The notes under the pieces were generated by a model. That model worked only from the letters and a program-made list of their open reading frames with translations, was not told the origin of the DNA and ran no database searches. Source: Siphonodentalium dalli (lineage: Eukaryota; Mollusca; Scaphopoda; Gadilida; Siphonodentaliidae). Taken from it: DNA of 64,000 nucleotides. Numbering within the stretch: the first letter of the stretch is position 1; each line of letters starts with the position of its first letter. Positions 1-12,945 of the stretch are shown one piece after another. A program made the position numbers and the translations under genes. The stretch lies in assembly GCA_032622095.1 (NCBI GenBank), contig CP136064.1, positions 112,210,004-112,274,003 of the forward strand. Reading direction: 5' to 3'.

Positions 1-194
1 GGGAAACTTTAGCATGGACGCTCTTTATTAGAAACGATCAAAGGATTTATTTAATAGTCTGATACAAATTAAAAACGTGTTGAAACTTCGCCTTTTGAGA
101 GTCGATATCTGACCAGCAGAACCTCTTATTAATGTGCTCACTGGCACGATATTATACAATTCTGGTATACATGTTGTTTGAACATATTTATTAT

Positions 195-283
195 GACCCA
201 CACCATTGTGTATAAAACTATGTATTATATTCTATGTATTACATATAATATAATACATAGTTTTATGCACAATGGTGTGGGTC
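195..283. repeat. Near-perfect hairpin inverted repeat
   Basis: Two arms of about 37 bases are reverse complements with one mismatch (a T/C difference that would still allow a G-T pair). They are separated by about 15 bases of AT-rich sequence. The outer ends read GACCCACACCATTGTG on the left and its complement on the right. It lies directly before a copy of the window's ~180-bp satellite and could be the fold-back end of a small transposon. No ORF is associated. Confidence 0.85.
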
Positions 284-329
284 TACAGGGATCGGAGCAT
301 TACCAAACTTAGTGAGACTCCTCTCCTCT

Positions 330-747
330 CCCATGGCATTCAGCTGCTGATGAGTAAAATCGATGCATTTCGTTATACCCCACCGATTACAAGTTATGTG
401 CACAACATCTAAACTAATATCCGTGTTATAATCAAGTTTTTGGAGTTCAGGAAAATCTGCTGAACTGTAGCTGTTGAACTGCTGGGTGGGACTTTGAACT
501 GCTGACCGATGCATTTCTGGACAAAGTATTAAACCGCTGAACGAGCATGCTGGTCAGTCACATTGTGTCCACTCCCTGTATTAAGATATAATCCATAGAA
601 TATATGTCATTTACACAACATACAAGCGACTATCTTCGTTATAAATGAGTATAACTTACTTCATGAAATCTGCTGATCAGCATCTTAGTATGTAAACTAC
701 TGATGAGCAGCTGATCAGCATTTTAGTTACACTCAACTAAGATTATG
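330..747 (+). repeat. Satellite family (~180-bp monomer), outlying copy
   Basis: About two diverged monomers of the satellite that surrounds the Polinton at 23-37 kb. The shared landmarks appear in the same order: repeated 'gaactgctga', a 'gtcatttacacaac' block, 'atcttcgttataaatgagt', then a 'ctgatcagc' palindrome and a terminal TTTTAG-TACAC. The array at 37.4 kb ends with the same TTTTAG-TACAC block, so the boundary looks defined rather than random. Confidence 0.7.
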
Positions 748-1065
748 ATTTTATGGCTTCAATTATGTCGTAATATGAACCAATAGTTTAAAAGATATAT
801 TTAGGTAGCGTCAGATTCCCCATAATTGTCATGATATCAAACTCACTCTTAAATTGGGGTTATACCATATGTTCTTCGTCCAATTTACGAAATGACACAA
901 GGTTCCGATTTGATGGCTATATTTGTGTTGGAATGAGCTACCAGTTTGACAAATACCCATGTCTGGCCGTTCGGACTCGATATACTGCTACTGGTGGTTT
1001 TTGTTCGGATTTAGTAAAAACTAAGATTTTGGCGATTTCAAACCGCCATCTTGTTGGCCATATTT

Positions 1066-1345
1066 GAAACCACCATCACAATCTCGGTCGAACTAACACA
1101 AAAAGGTCATAAGAACATAATTATTGTACTAGCTCTATGCTTTTGTGCTTCATTTCCAGAAGCACTCGTTCTCTTTCTGGCACGGATGGCCAATTAACCG
1201 CCATTTTGACTTAACATAATTTCTCAAATTCCTCAAAGCTGTCAGCTAGGCAGCCGGTTGATTCTTCAAACCGGTACTGTAGACCACAGGAATCCACAAA
1301 AAAAACCCCAATATATACGCGAAATCACGCATCAGCCAAAAAATG
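1066..1345 (+). repeat. Direct duplication, copy 1
   Basis: About 280 bases recur in direct orientation at 1647-1915, roughly 580 bases downstream. The shared start is 'accaccatcacaa', followed by 'gatcataagaacataattattgt' (with one change here), 'ttaaccgccattttga' and 'ttctcaaattcctcaa'. The copies differ at many scattered positions, so the duplication is not recent. Between them sits a minus-oriented satellite fragment. No coding function is recognised. Confidence 0.8.
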
Positions 1346-1367
1346 CGGTTAGGCTGTCGGTCTAAAG

Positions 1368-1625
1368 GGAACACCATTGGACCAAGCTCCATCAAGTTAA
1401 GCAGTTCAAAATCCAGTTCAGCATTTCATAGGCTACAGTTCAGCAAAGTATCCCGAATGCAGTTTAACACAATTATAACAGAGAGAGTCGGATGTATGTT
1501 ATGCAAATGACTTGTACTCGATTGTGTATACCAACGGGGACACCATTTGACCGAGGTTCAACCCAGTTCAGCAGTTAAAAATCACATTCAGCTGTTCATT
1601 GGATAAAGGTAAGTTGATGACTTTA
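1368..1625 (-). repeat. Satellite family fragment, reverse orientation
   Basis: Two diverged ~170-base units contain 'cagttcagcagtt', the reverse complement of the 'aactgctgaactg' core of the main satellite. They also contain 'gttatgcaaatgac' matching the 'gtcatttgcacaac' block. It is flanked on both sides by the direct duplication at 1066 and 1647. Confidence 0.6.
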
Positions 1626-1646
1626 ATTGATGGGGTGTAAAGAAAT

Positions 1647-1915
1647 ACCACCATCACAAACGTGGTTGAAGCAACACAAAGAGATCATAAGAACATAATT
1701 ATTGTGCTAACGCTATGACTTTCTGCTTTATTTCCAGTATAACTCGTTTTCTTTGTGGCAAGGGTGGCCATGTTAACCGCCATTTTGATTTAACCATATT
1801 TCTCAAATTCCTCAAGGCTGCCAGCTGGTCAGCCGGTGGATTATTCAGACCGGTACTATAGACCACCGGCATCCACCGAGAGAAAAACTCTATACGCGAA
1901 ACAAGCATGTGTGAC
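1647..1915 (+). repeat. Direct duplication, copy 2
   Basis: Partner of 1066-1345, with the same block order and scattered substitutions. Together with the intervening reverse satellite fragment it forms a repeat-satellite-repeat sandwich. Confidence 0.8.
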
Positions 1916-2822
1916 TTGGCGGCCGGACTAAATAGTAGGGTCGATATGATATATTGATGAACATATATATATTTTTAAATTTTAATAATGGTGGCGTTAG
2001 TCTCTGTGATACGACAGTGATAGCCGTCTCAATTATGACCGGTTTTGCAACAATCAACACAGCCATTATTAAAATATTTCACAATACACATGTTTTGAAT
2101 ATTTTCCACACATACTGAATTGTTCGCGAATTGATGACATCAGCAAAACACGGCGCATGTGACAACTTTAAATAAGATAACGGTACTTTTTCTTAACAGC
2201 ATCGATTTGCCCTACCATGCAGCATCATTGAAATTCAGCAGGACTCACCAGCATCATAGCAAATTAGCAAGACCACTTAACCAGGGGTGATTACGCTACT
2301 GAAGTGAACTCGGTACGATATGTTCACGGAACGTGTCATCTGCATTATGGCTATAAACTTGGAGAATATTAAACATCACATACCTGACTCTGATGGGGAC
2401 GATTCGGTTGCTTCACAGCGGGGAATCATAACCAGGAATATGGTACACTCTAATATAACCGCCACATCCATCCGGTATGTGGTTATCATCTAATGACGAA
2501 AGGGTAGTGGCTCAGTGATTTTAAAACAGAATATATATCATGGACTTTCCACGTGAGCCTCACAGTCATGTTGACTATTGAACATTATACACTCACATTA
2601 TGCAGGTTATATTCATAACTTAGAATATACTCTTATTGCTAGATTGATTATACAGATTACGAAAATTTAATCATTGAGGTTAAGTCTTAAATATACAAAA
2701 TTAGAATATAATTTCAATGCGTGATTGAATTCGCAGCTTATGAAAAACCACCGTCACGATTTCGTTATCGAGAAAATTTTAATATTAATGAGAATGTATT
2801 TGCTCAACATCTCCTCATTCAA

Positions 2823-2935
2823 ATAGGTTCACATTGGACGTAGATATTTACATAGGTTCACATTGGACGTAGATATTTACATAGGTTCACATTGGCGTAG
2901 ATATTTACATAGGTTCATATTGGACGGATTTGATT
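2823..2935 (+). repeat. Short tandem repeat, 29-30 bp x ~4
   Basis: Four consecutive copies of a unit reading 'ataggttcacattggacg' then 'tagatatttac'. The third copy has lost one base and the fourth is truncated and diverged. This is a young minisatellite with no coding potential. Confidence 0.9.
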
Positions 2936-2949
2936 CTACAGTAGGCCCA

Positions 2950-5900
2950 TATCAGGCCACAGCGAAAACACATTGTAAATAGCATGTCGTGTCGATGAAA
3001 AAATGTAGTTTAAATATTGTCTATCTCTTTGTAAACATGTGTTATATAGTTACCGGGGTATAACATATTTGATATGAATCGAAGACCCTTGTCCGGCAAT
3101 GCTTCTATCCATTATTATTCATTATATTTCGAATATGTTCTGGTCTAAAAAAACGTGTGGTTGTTTAGCTAACAAACAATAGTGGTTACGTTAAACGTGA
3201 CCATAATTTGTATTGTGTAATTTTGTCACAAATAAACGTTATTAGACTCACTATCGCTTATAGCTATGTCATAAAACATTACAAATAATAAATCTGGGAC
3301 ATTGGCGCTCGGAGCATAGCTGTGGTAACACCTACATATCACTGTTGCTATATGGTATCGGCTGAATGGTCTGTTCTAAACAAATAAACGGTCCCACTTA
3401 ATCACCTCATTTTATAATTAAATATTCTGAATAACATCAATATTAATTGAATATTGGTCTTCAATTCATATTTTTTATTGTTTTATACCCACGAAACTAT
3501 TTCAAAATTGATATATGAAAAGATAATACTTCTTTTATTAATGCCAATATGGGCGCAGTTCGAACGAAAATATTCCCATATTGGGCATATAGAGCGTATA
3601 TTGAGGTTAAATGACCCCAATCTGAGCGTATTTCGCTTATTAAACTACAGCCGTTACACAGAGGGGTGGGTTCCGGGGACGTATGCCGGGTGGGTGGGTT
3701 GTCGATGGGACCAACCAACAATTTTTTCCGTAACGCACAGGGCGGTTGTCCAAAAATGGTCGTAAAAACTGCCGAAAACGGAAACAAATTTGAACGCGGG
3801 GGTGGGTGGGTCCCAACAATGGTCGAAAGGGAAAAAAATCAGCATACGTCACTGAACATTTTTTCCGCCCCCCCCCCCCTGTGTTATGTGCTTATTTTAA
3901 CGAGAACGGGCTGAATTAGTATGACCCAGAAAAGTGATAACTGGTCGAATTATGTCAAGGGACACTTTTCGCATAATGAAATACTACTACACGAACACTG
4001 CATTATGTGACTGAGATTCATCTTGATCAAACCCTTTCAAATGATTGTATAGTATGGAATATCTACCCTATACTGATTGGTAACCACGTCTTGTTGTTGG
4101 ACATCATAGTGAAGCACATGTGATATATCAATGGAATGTTATATGCATCTACCCCCGTTGAAGATGCGTTCACAGTAGAGGAAATTAATTAAATGAGTAA
4201 TCATGGAGTACCAACGTAATTGAGATACATGAATATGTGTAAGTCTCTGACTATAGTGTCTAGCAGCCCTCCATTATACAAGGAGGGATATATTGATGGT
4301 AATGTTTATTTGAATCCTTAAAAAGTTCAGTATGTTATTTACATGTTAAAGGCGTATCAAGAGATCCAGAAATTCCAGTCCCCAGCTTATAAAATAACAC
4401 AATTGGAACAAGAAGTGGCACTTAATAAACACAATGAATAATAAGAAAAAATGTTTTCCCGTTAATGGCAAGAACAAATATTATTTTATTTTACTTATTT
4501 TACTCATATTATTTATCTTTTGTAAGAAAGTGGCATCATATCCAGGGGGGGGGGCGAATTTTTTTTACGAGACATCAGGTGGGGGGGGGGGTGGTGGGTG
4601 GGTACCCGAGGCCGGAAACAGTTTTTGACCACCTTTTTTGCATTTTTTTTTCATTGACATATTTTCAACTGTTATAAACTAAACAGAATATTACGTTAGA
4701 ACATCAACATAGTTTCAGTATCAGAATCAGTTTAGTATATTGTGAGAACCCGATGTATGTTTCGTTATATATGCAGCCGACTTCATAGGATCTACATTCG
4801 AGAAGCTCGATGCGTACGTTCCGGAATCTAGGCGTTTGAACTGTTTTATTTATATTGAATGTGTCACCAAATTGATGTACACCTCTCATCCAGTTGGAAT
4901 TTCGGTTTTTGTGAAATAAAAGTATGTAACATTCCCAAGGACTCAATAGTTTTACCAGCACACAGCCTACATTACAACACTGTTATGGTTGTTCAGTTGA
5001 AGATTATGCTGAGGTCATCAACTCTTTTCACATTCACACAAAACTCATTGCCTAACATTTGACAATTAACCCTTTCAATACAAAACTGATTCCCCCGCCA
5101 AGTTAAAACAGTTACAATGAAATGGCCTATTATTGATTTGGAGGGATGTACATGTACGTGTAATATAGGCAGACGACAGTTGTTAACTGAATATATTTCT
5201 GAATAAATAGGAACACGTATAGTGTTGAATACAAATGGGAGATAATTCACAATTCAGAATAGTTAATTAGGAGAAATAAATCAATTCAAAACAATAAATT
5301 AATCTTTGGCACATATGGCATGTATGTGCGATTTTTTATTATGGAGTGGCCGCTATGAAAAAAATCGACTTTTGTTTAATTTTGGCCAAACAATTGCAGA
5401 AAAGCGAAAAACTGGCAAATGATAACTGATATTCATCAACGATCTATGCAAATAATAGTTTTCTGAAGGGGAATATCAATATAGTGACAGCTGTGGCCGA
5501 AAGGGTCATATTCTGCTTATTAAACATTAAACAGTCGATTTTCAGCTGAACTTTGAGAAAAAGTCGAAAACGGCCAAAATTTTCATTCATTTTCTGACCC
5601 AACAAATGCCAATATCTTGAGCGCATATTAAAATATCTGGATGATCCAAAAAGTTAAAACTGCCTGAGATATCGGTCTACCGGGCAATATATGTCATTGG
5701 CGTTCTTATCCAACACATAATCACTTGGTATTATGGATTTTAACCCTCTCTTCAAACGAACGCAAACCAGACGGAAATTGTAAAATCGAACTATCGTTAC
5801 ATACAGTAAGAACGTCGCCTAATCGGTCGTTTGACTAAGTTATGAGCTGGCTACGTGTTTCAATTGATACTTGATTAACAAACATTTTCATCAGACACAA

Positions 5901-6390
5901 TTAAGACACTAAAAGGTCTGATTTCCCGCTTAATCTGACAACAAATTGAACAAACACTTACTTTTCGTCGTTTGTGTTTATTCGATCGCACATTTAGTGC
6001 CGAAGCGGATACAATGAACTGAGCACTGCGCCATAATTTAACATACCCCACTCAGTAGTTCATTGTGACATGTTCATACCTTTGTTAAATGTTATCTTGA
6101 ACAAACGGTGGCTTGGTAGACACCGGGCAAGATTGCGTCTAACGTGGCCGGTGTTATTTTTCAGGATAGGTACCACGTGAGTAGCGGAATTCTATCAATA
6201 ATATATTACGACCTATATAGGGACGGTTACATGTGTGTGTTGTGTACTAACAATATTTTACGTTTTTGGAAGGAATTTGATACTTTATGCCCAAGATGGC
6301 AGCCAAAAATGAACTATGTTCACACATTTATCACACACTAGCTGAAGCAGGCCCTTGCATGCAGCGACCCTGCGCACATGACAGACGGAT
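2950..6390. other. Unassigned stretch with low-complexity G/C runs
   Basis: No gene, RNA or transposon is recognised. It holds short open frames without coding character and two patches of G or C homopolymer (about 3,790-3,885 and 4,545-4,605). Both patches contain 'ggtgggtgggt' strings that create proline- or glycine-rich frames on paper only. Confidence 0.5.
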
Positions 6391-6396
6391 CGTGCT

Positions 6397-6507
<111 letters not shown>

Positions 6508-6546
6508 CTGCTTTCTTCCTTAGGGGACCGTGCTTGAAATTCTGTA

Positions 6547-6696
6547 TTAAGGGGACATTGTGTATATCCTATATTTATGATGCAATATAGATAACCCTTT
6601 CAGATATCATCACTATGTCCATCAAATAGACTGAAAATGCTATCTATTCCAACGAGGAGTCAGCATTATGGGATATACATTTATGGGTCCCCTTAA
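6547..6696. mobile_element. Small TTAA-ended MITE (150 bp)
   Basis: Begins TTAAGGGGACA and ends GGTCCCCTTAA, so the termini are inverted repeats that include TTAA. The next bases inward also pair loosely ('tgtatatcc' against 'ggatataca'). TTAA is the target duplication of piggyBac and Kolobok superfamilies; assignment to either is inference. It has no coding capacity. A further half-site TTAGGGGACC lies at 6520. Confidence 0.65.
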
Positions 6697-6748
6697 TATG
6701 TTCAGAGTATGTTGCATTCGTTTAGGAGACCGGTATATATACATAGCA

Positions 6749-7291
6749 TTAAGGGGACCGATGTATATAATTTCACTGTTGATAAATGCAAGCAATGTTT
6801 GTTATGAACTTTTTATCCACACGCGATAAACACTTGCTGCATGTGGTTATGTGAATTTGTAAAGTGACTGTTGTTATATTGTGTGTTTCTTGAAATAATG
6901 TTAAAAAATGAATTTTAGAAGTGCCAGTATATATTTCAAAAAGTTTAAAAATCTTCATTAAGGGGACCACAAAATGAATGATCTTTTGACTGGCGAATAT
7001 ATTTACGGTACCGAAAAACATACTTTTTAAAACTATCACCCTACATATGAAATGTTCATACCAACTGCTCCAGAATGAAGCCAATAAGAACATCCAATTC
7101 AGAAATATATCACGTATAGATCATATAGGAAAAACAGCCATGCTTTTATGTGGTCCCCTTAATAAAGATTTTAAAACTTTTTGAAATATATACTGGCAAT
7201 TTTTTAATTATTTAAGAAACACAACAGTCATTTTTAAATTCGTATAACCACATTCAGCAAGTGCGTCTCCATAATCCATTGGTCCCCTTAA
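6749..7291. mobile_element. Nested TTAA-ended fold-back MITE (~540 bp)
   Basis: Outer ends are TTAAGGGGACC (6749) and GGTCCCCTTAA (7281-7291). An inner pair of the same termini lies at 6958 and 7152-7162. Sequence between the outer and inner end on the left (including 'acacttgctgcatgtggtta' and 'ccagtatatatttcaaaaag') recurs as its reverse complement between the inner and outer ends on the right. The element is therefore a long palindrome of two copies, or one copy inserted in another, around a ~180-base centre. The family at these loci is non-autonomous. Confidence 0.75.
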
Positions 7292-7599
7292 ACCACATAT
7301 ATACCTAATTTTGATATCTATATATATATATACGTTCTACCATTTTGATTGGGATGTAGATTTTGGCTTACATTCTTAAAATTCATACTAACTAATCATT
7401 TGAGCAACTACTAAATCTGTAATATATTAATGATCATTGATCTTTCAGACCATTATAAATTTTATTTTGAAGAATGTGCTAAGTACTTTCACCAAAATTG
7501 ACCTTTGTTATTACAACCATTACGCGATGAAATCAGTCATTTTGTGCGAGTGTTGCTTCTCTATATAGAAACTTAAGCTGTCAGTATTGCCATGTCGGC

Positions 7600-7865
7600 G
7601 GTCAAATCATTTAAAAGAGATAGTCGCAATTCCCCGCACTTTGGTATAACTTATGCTTTTTCGAGTTCACCTCGACCCTCTAACATCGAAAAACCAAGCC
7701 CATATGAAACGATTATTCTGTTCCGTAATTCCGAGCCGCGTAAATCCACCGCCAGCAAAGCTACACCGGAACGTAAATTTTGGTGTCTCGTTGGGCGCTG
7801 ACGTCACTTGGGGACACCCCTTTGCATTGAAACAATGGCGTATCGGTGATTTGTTTTGTGAAAGT
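7600..7865 (+). repeat. Dispersed repeat family A, plus copy
   Basis: Shares ordered blocks with the reverse complement of 12,665-12,945. These are 'atttaaaagagatag.cgcaa', a 'tgacgtcacttggggaca' block and 'aca.tggcgaatacg'-like sequence. Overlapping open frames on both strands (69-90 residues) have no recognisable domain and are probably accidental. The divergence between copies suggests an old non-autonomous transposon. Confidence 0.55.
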
Positions 7866-7929
7866 TCAAGCGATTTATTAACCAACAATGGCGATGGTAG
7901 TTGGGGAGAGCGTTACAGAAAGTGAATTA

Positions 7930-9460
7930 AATAAAGCTAATGTTAGTAGTTATATGCACGATACAGACATTTAAGAACATAATACTGGCGTTTAACCACT
8001 AAACGGAGAAATGTGATAACTGGTCGATGCGCGGGCCTACTCAGTTCAACTTCAACAGCGTTGGACAGGAGAATAACAACGGTGAGTGGAACAGGATATT
8101 TTGGACGTGGATATACATATCAATTATATGTATCTGATATCAATAATATCGTAGTATTCTAATTGAAGTGGAATTGAAAACAAGTGAACTCAAATGCTGG
8201 AGTTTTTGTTTTATCACTTAATTAAACTTTAGTATTTTTTAAATCCGATGTCATTAAAAAAAATAAAATAAAAATGAATTGGCAATGGAATTTTTTTTAT
8301 CAATAGCTCACATCATTGCCATCAATGGTAAGATGGTGTTATGACAGTTCGATCTACCCGGTACCGATCTACCTGTCTACCATAGCAAGTGTTCTGGTAT
8401 ATTTGAAGAGTATGTCACAAAAATTGAAAGTTTGCCTAAACAATTAAAATTTTCAAAATACCTGGTCCAACGGTTGTTGTGTGTTGGGAACAGGACCACC
8501 CAAATTTTGATCCAAAAGTTTAGGAGATGGACCGTGGAAATGTCATGCCTGACAACAATGTCATATATGTTCCCACTAGGATTAAGGTCATGGTTAAGTA
8601 ATTTTATGTTTGCCTTCAATCACGCATTTACTTTTTTAATAATTAAAATTAATAATGAATTTTATATTATTGTACAATGCACAATTCCATTGTCCCAATG
8701 AGTGTCCCTTGTGAAAATTCAGATAGGAAAATTTAGTCAGATGCTTGATGTTTCATGATGTTTCATTCACATACAAATAATGTAAACAAGATTTGTGTTT
8801 AACTTAATGTTTATGTTATTTTATAATTACATTGTACTTATATATGCACACACCGGTAAGTAACTTCAGAAACCCATCAGAAATATAATTAATAATGAAT
8901 AATCCCCTAATTTCTCATTTAATTCTCAGAATCATGGATGATGCTAACCATAAACTTTATTAACCATGGCCTAAATTTGACATTGCTCAATAACTTGGGG
9001 AACAATGTAACAGTTCAGGAGCTAAGAGACTATAAACAAAATATCCATTATTTTTAATTAATTTGATCAATATTTTGTTAGGTTAGAATTTCACAACAGT
9101 TGGACAGGAGGGGTTGGTTCAAAAGAGGGGGTTGGGACAAATGTAGAAATTTCAAGCTGGACACTCCAATATAAATCCTGCAGCCACATGCCAAACATTT
9201 AAGTTTCTCAGTTATTTTAGTCAAAATTGGTATATTTCTTATCTCTCATCCCACCAATGTCAACTCGGTGGGTAGAAATAGTAATAGTCGGACATATAGT
9301 AACAGCTTGTGGCACTTAAACGTGTTGGATTTTGAATCAAACAACTTGTTGATATCTTTGTTGCCGTCCCCTCAAGCTTCACGACACTGGATTGTAGCGC
9401 GCTAAACTGTCCTCAACCTGCACTGCCCTTATACGCCGTGACTATATATCCTCTGAGCTG
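7930..9460. other. Unassigned stretch
   Basis: I see no gene, RNA or clear repeat. AT-rich sequence with overlapping short frames on both strands near 8,380-8,700 that show no domain. Confidence 0.4.
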
Positions 9461-9463
9461 ATA

Positions 9464-9805
9464 CGAAACGCTCTTTATTTCCCATATGAGGCAATGGCAC
9501 ATACCCCATGATATGCTCCAGGTCATGTGTACCAATGTTTCTGCATATTGTCTAAGCTGATAGGAACGCTCTTTATTGCTTATATTTGTTTATTAGTGCC
9601 CCTCTATGTCGCCTGTCAGAGGTAAACGGGACCTATCGCGTGAGACTCCTCATGTCAATTTGCCGCTGTGAATCAATATACAACGACCAACTTCCATTTT
9701 AACTATATAAATAATTATTTAGTTAACTTAATTATTAGTGCCCTTTGAGACATCTGAGGTCAATGGACCTATCAAATAAGATTTCCCGGGTCAAATTACC
9801 CCAAT
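9464..9805. repeat. Degenerate direct repeats with AACGCTCTTTATT motif
   Basis: The motif 'acgctctttatt' occurs near 9,466 and 9,567, and a block starting 'ttagtgccc' recurs at 9593 and 9734 with similar downstream order ('agaggtaaacgggacctatc' versus 'gaggtcaatggacctatc'). The same 13-base motif is seen at the left edge of the window (about base 19) and inverted twice near 44.46-44.51 kb. It is probably the end of a dispersed element; its boundaries are unclear. Confidence 0.4.
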
Positions 9806-10379
9806 GTAAAAATGTTCTGTTGGGTCGCCTGTAGCCCGAACAAACAAACAAACAAACTTGAGTTTTATTAGTATACGTAAACGAGTCTGCAGTCATTTTC
9901 CATGATATCACATACAATAATGTACCAACTTTGCTTTATGAGTCCCATTCAGGTATATCTCACCTAGGCCACCTACATGATATTACCTGGTACATTCTCA
10001 CAATATATTATTGGATAATTGATAAAATTAAAACCGTAGATATAATTATTATGAATGTCCTTCTCTGATTGACTTACTGTACATACTCACATGATGTATT
10101 CTTTCTTGTGTTATTGTTCATTTGTATCGTTATTTGTATACATTTATTCGAAGCTCTCCATTACATGGAGGAAATAAAGGATTATATATATATAAACAAC
10201 ATGCTATATTATATAGTCCCAGCAAATACCATTTAGATTATAATTTTCACAACTTAATTACTGCATGGTACCTCAAGTTTACACCAATAATTATGTTGGA
10301 CATTTGCAAACTGTAAAACCCCCGACAAAAAAATGTCGCACTAGCAGGCACTACGGACGACTCGAATTCATGTTTTTAA

Positions 10380-10662
10380 TTCGAGTCGACAAAAGTACGC
10401 CGTTTGTTTCAAATAAATGCGAGTGGACGCATTACCAACGAAGAATGCGAGTGGGCAACACGAATCTGAATGCTGATGCATCTGATATCTATGTTTAAAA
10501 CAAACTTCGCATCTCCGTCGACTCGGAATTTATATCGGAGAAATGCAAACGAGCTGCACAATGATATGCTAATGAGGGAATTCCAACTGAAACTGGAAAA
10601 CCCCAACGAGCCGGACGTAATTTGGTGGTATTTGAATTCGTGTCGACAAAAGTGCGACGTTT
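10380..10662 (+). repeat. Pair of short direct repeats around a small frame
   Basis: The block 'ttcgagtcgacaaaagt' plus 'cgccgtttg' near 10,381 recurs as 'ttcgtgtcgacaaaagt' plus 'cgacgtttg' near 10,637. The 250 bases between contain small open frames with no recognised domain. Related 'attcgagtc'/'gcgacgttt' pieces recur near 11,860-11,935. It is likely part of an old tandem or dispersed repeat. Confidence 0.4.
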
Positions 10663-10724
10663 GATGTACTAAATAAAATGTTATTACGTTTTGATATATC
10701 CGCTACTAGCCTAGGGACGTGGCG

Positions 10725-11250
10725 ACAGTTGGGGGGGGGGGGGGGGTATCTCTGTTAACAATTTTCTAGTTTGAAAGTTCATGCTGGAAACAACATTATT
10801 TGTTGGAAATTTCACACCAACCATAGGTTGAAATTGTTCTTGTAATTTGATTTCCAACATTTGCATATTTTTTCTACTTTTCGTCGAAAATTTTGACTGA
10901 AATGGCCATAAGTCGGAAATGTACCACCATCATGGGGTGTTAGGTTCGTAATTTCGGACACTTGAGGTGGATGTGTCCTGGTCCCTCATGACCACCATAG
11001 CCAGATAAAAACTGCTAATTAGTTTAAGCAAACATTTTTTCCTATACTTTTGTTCAATATTGTGAACTTAAATGGTCATCAGTTGGAAATTTTCCAACCT
11101 TAGTGGGGGTGTCAAGTCGGAAATTTCCAACATGTGGAAAGCTTGAGGCCAGTCTATAAATGCTATAGGATTTTATGATTTTCATGTTCAGTTTTCGGGT
11201 TCAGATCTGTAATTGTTCTTACACTGATAGAACCATGGTCCGCCCAGTGC
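10725..11250 (+). repeat. Dispersed repeat family B, copy 1 (internally duplicated)
   Basis: Begins with a 17-base G run. It carries 'ggttgaaattgttct', 'caacat', 'ttttgactgaaatggccat' and 'cagttggaaattttccaacctta' in an order shared with 46,490-46,840 and 54,030-54,300. Its second half repeats the first in weaker form. All copies are preceded by 'cgtg.cg.c'-type sequence. Coding potential is absent, so this is a non-autonomous transposon or MITE family. Confidence 0.65.
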
Positions 11251-11399
11251 ATGGCCACAAGTCTACGAATCCATACATAATAGGCTATCATCCAAGCCTG
11301 TGAAGGAACAGCCGAGAGCAAAATGATTACGCAAAGCAATTCCATCCCAACAACGAGCCCCCCTCCCCACAACGGAAACCTCTAGCTATACGTCCTTTA

Positions 11400-12560
11400 C
11401 CGCTATGTTTATTTTACCACGCGGTTGTAGATAGGCATACTGACGAAATATAGTGTTATCCCCCGTTTACCTCGACTTGATATTAAATTGTTAAAAACAA
11501 AGGCACAATGCTTTCGTATACAAAATAAACTGGACCTGTTTTCTGTCATGTTTCACAAATTCAGAGCAAAATACCACCTATATAATCATGTCCTGTATAC
11601 CTAAAAATACCTAAGAAATAGCGATATCAAACTATTAACAAGGTTCTTTCGTTCGTCGCTTGGAAGTCAAAGGCCACATTTCTCACTAAATTTCACGTTT
11701 TAGAATTGATATAATAACGAGAAATTGTTTACATATATCTGAGTAACCGGTCCATTGATGTACTATACAGTATAACTTCAAATTTTAGCCGTTTTGACGA
11801 AAACCCTCATGAACGCTTTGTGCCATTTTACGAAATCATTTAGATAATTCGTCTTGAATTAAATTCGACGTTTGTTTCAACAGACGAATTTAGATTTAAA
11901 TTCGAGTCTAATTCGAGTCGTTGGTATTGCGACGTTTCTAAAGGTGATGGAACAACTTCCAAACCCATATATATGTAAACAACATCCCATCCTTGATATA
12001 TGTCTACTCACTTTATACCTCACCCTCATTCTCGACCCTCCTCGTTTTAGGTACTACATTCCAATTATAAACTAATATTGAGTCCTACATAATTCCATAT
12101 ACAATTAATAATTTGCGTTTCAATATTGTTAAGGGAGAGGAGCAATATTCTAAGTTGAATAACTTGTGCTCCCATCCCTTTTGATTAACTCATATCTTAT
12201 TTCAGATTCTAATTTGTTAAATGTATTATGTAATGAGGGTCAAATAAAATATGTTCAAAATCAAACCAACTTCCAAACCGACCTGCCAGATAAATATTAT
12301 TGTTTTCAATACCGCACAAAGTCACACCCATAAATATTTGCAACTGTCACGGTAACTTTTGCTGCTGAGATTATGATGGAAATGCCAATTCAAAATTAGC
12401 CAATTGTACATACATAGTCAATGGACCCCCTTCTCATAGATATAAAGTGTTTTATTCCAAAATACCATCAGATGGCAAACAGTTTATTTCACAAGAATCG
12501 TAATATTTCCCAACCATTGGTGAAGTGCGAAAGACGGACAATGCTATTATCGTCGGTAAT
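11400..12560. other. Unassigned stretch
   Basis: Nothing recognised beyond weak similarity near 11,860-11,935 to the 10.4-10.66 kb repeats. Open frames are short and featureless. Confidence 0.4.
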
Positions 12561-12664
12561 TCGGGGTAATTGACCACATAAAATAGGTCATTCTTTGTGT
12601 GGCTGCTCCCAACATATTTGACAACTGAGTTTGATCAGTAAAAGCAATCTCCACATAAATCGAT

Positions 12665-12945
12665 TAAAACCCGAAACAACAACACCAAATTGTAAACAGA
12701 GAAGACGTATTCGCCAGTGTCTTTTGTGTCCCCAACTGACGTCACGCACCAGAATTGACTGGGTTCATTCTGATACCGTTTCGTTTCAGGCGCGCTATCT
12801 GAGCGACGTCATACCGGAAAATTCCAATCGCGTGTTGCTTAGAACTTCGCATTGCGATCGTTTTGGGGGTATAACTGAGTGATTTATAACAAAAAGGTGT
12901 GGATTTTGCGAGTTGCGTCTATCTCTTTAAATTGTTAGATGTTGT
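12665..12945 (-). repeat. Dispersed repeat family A, minus copy
   Basis: Inverted partner of 7600-7865. In reverse complement it contains 'aatttaaagagatagacgcaa', 'tgacgtcagttggggaca' and 'acactggcgaatacg' in the same order. An 83-residue plus-strand frame across it has no domain. Confidence 0.55.
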
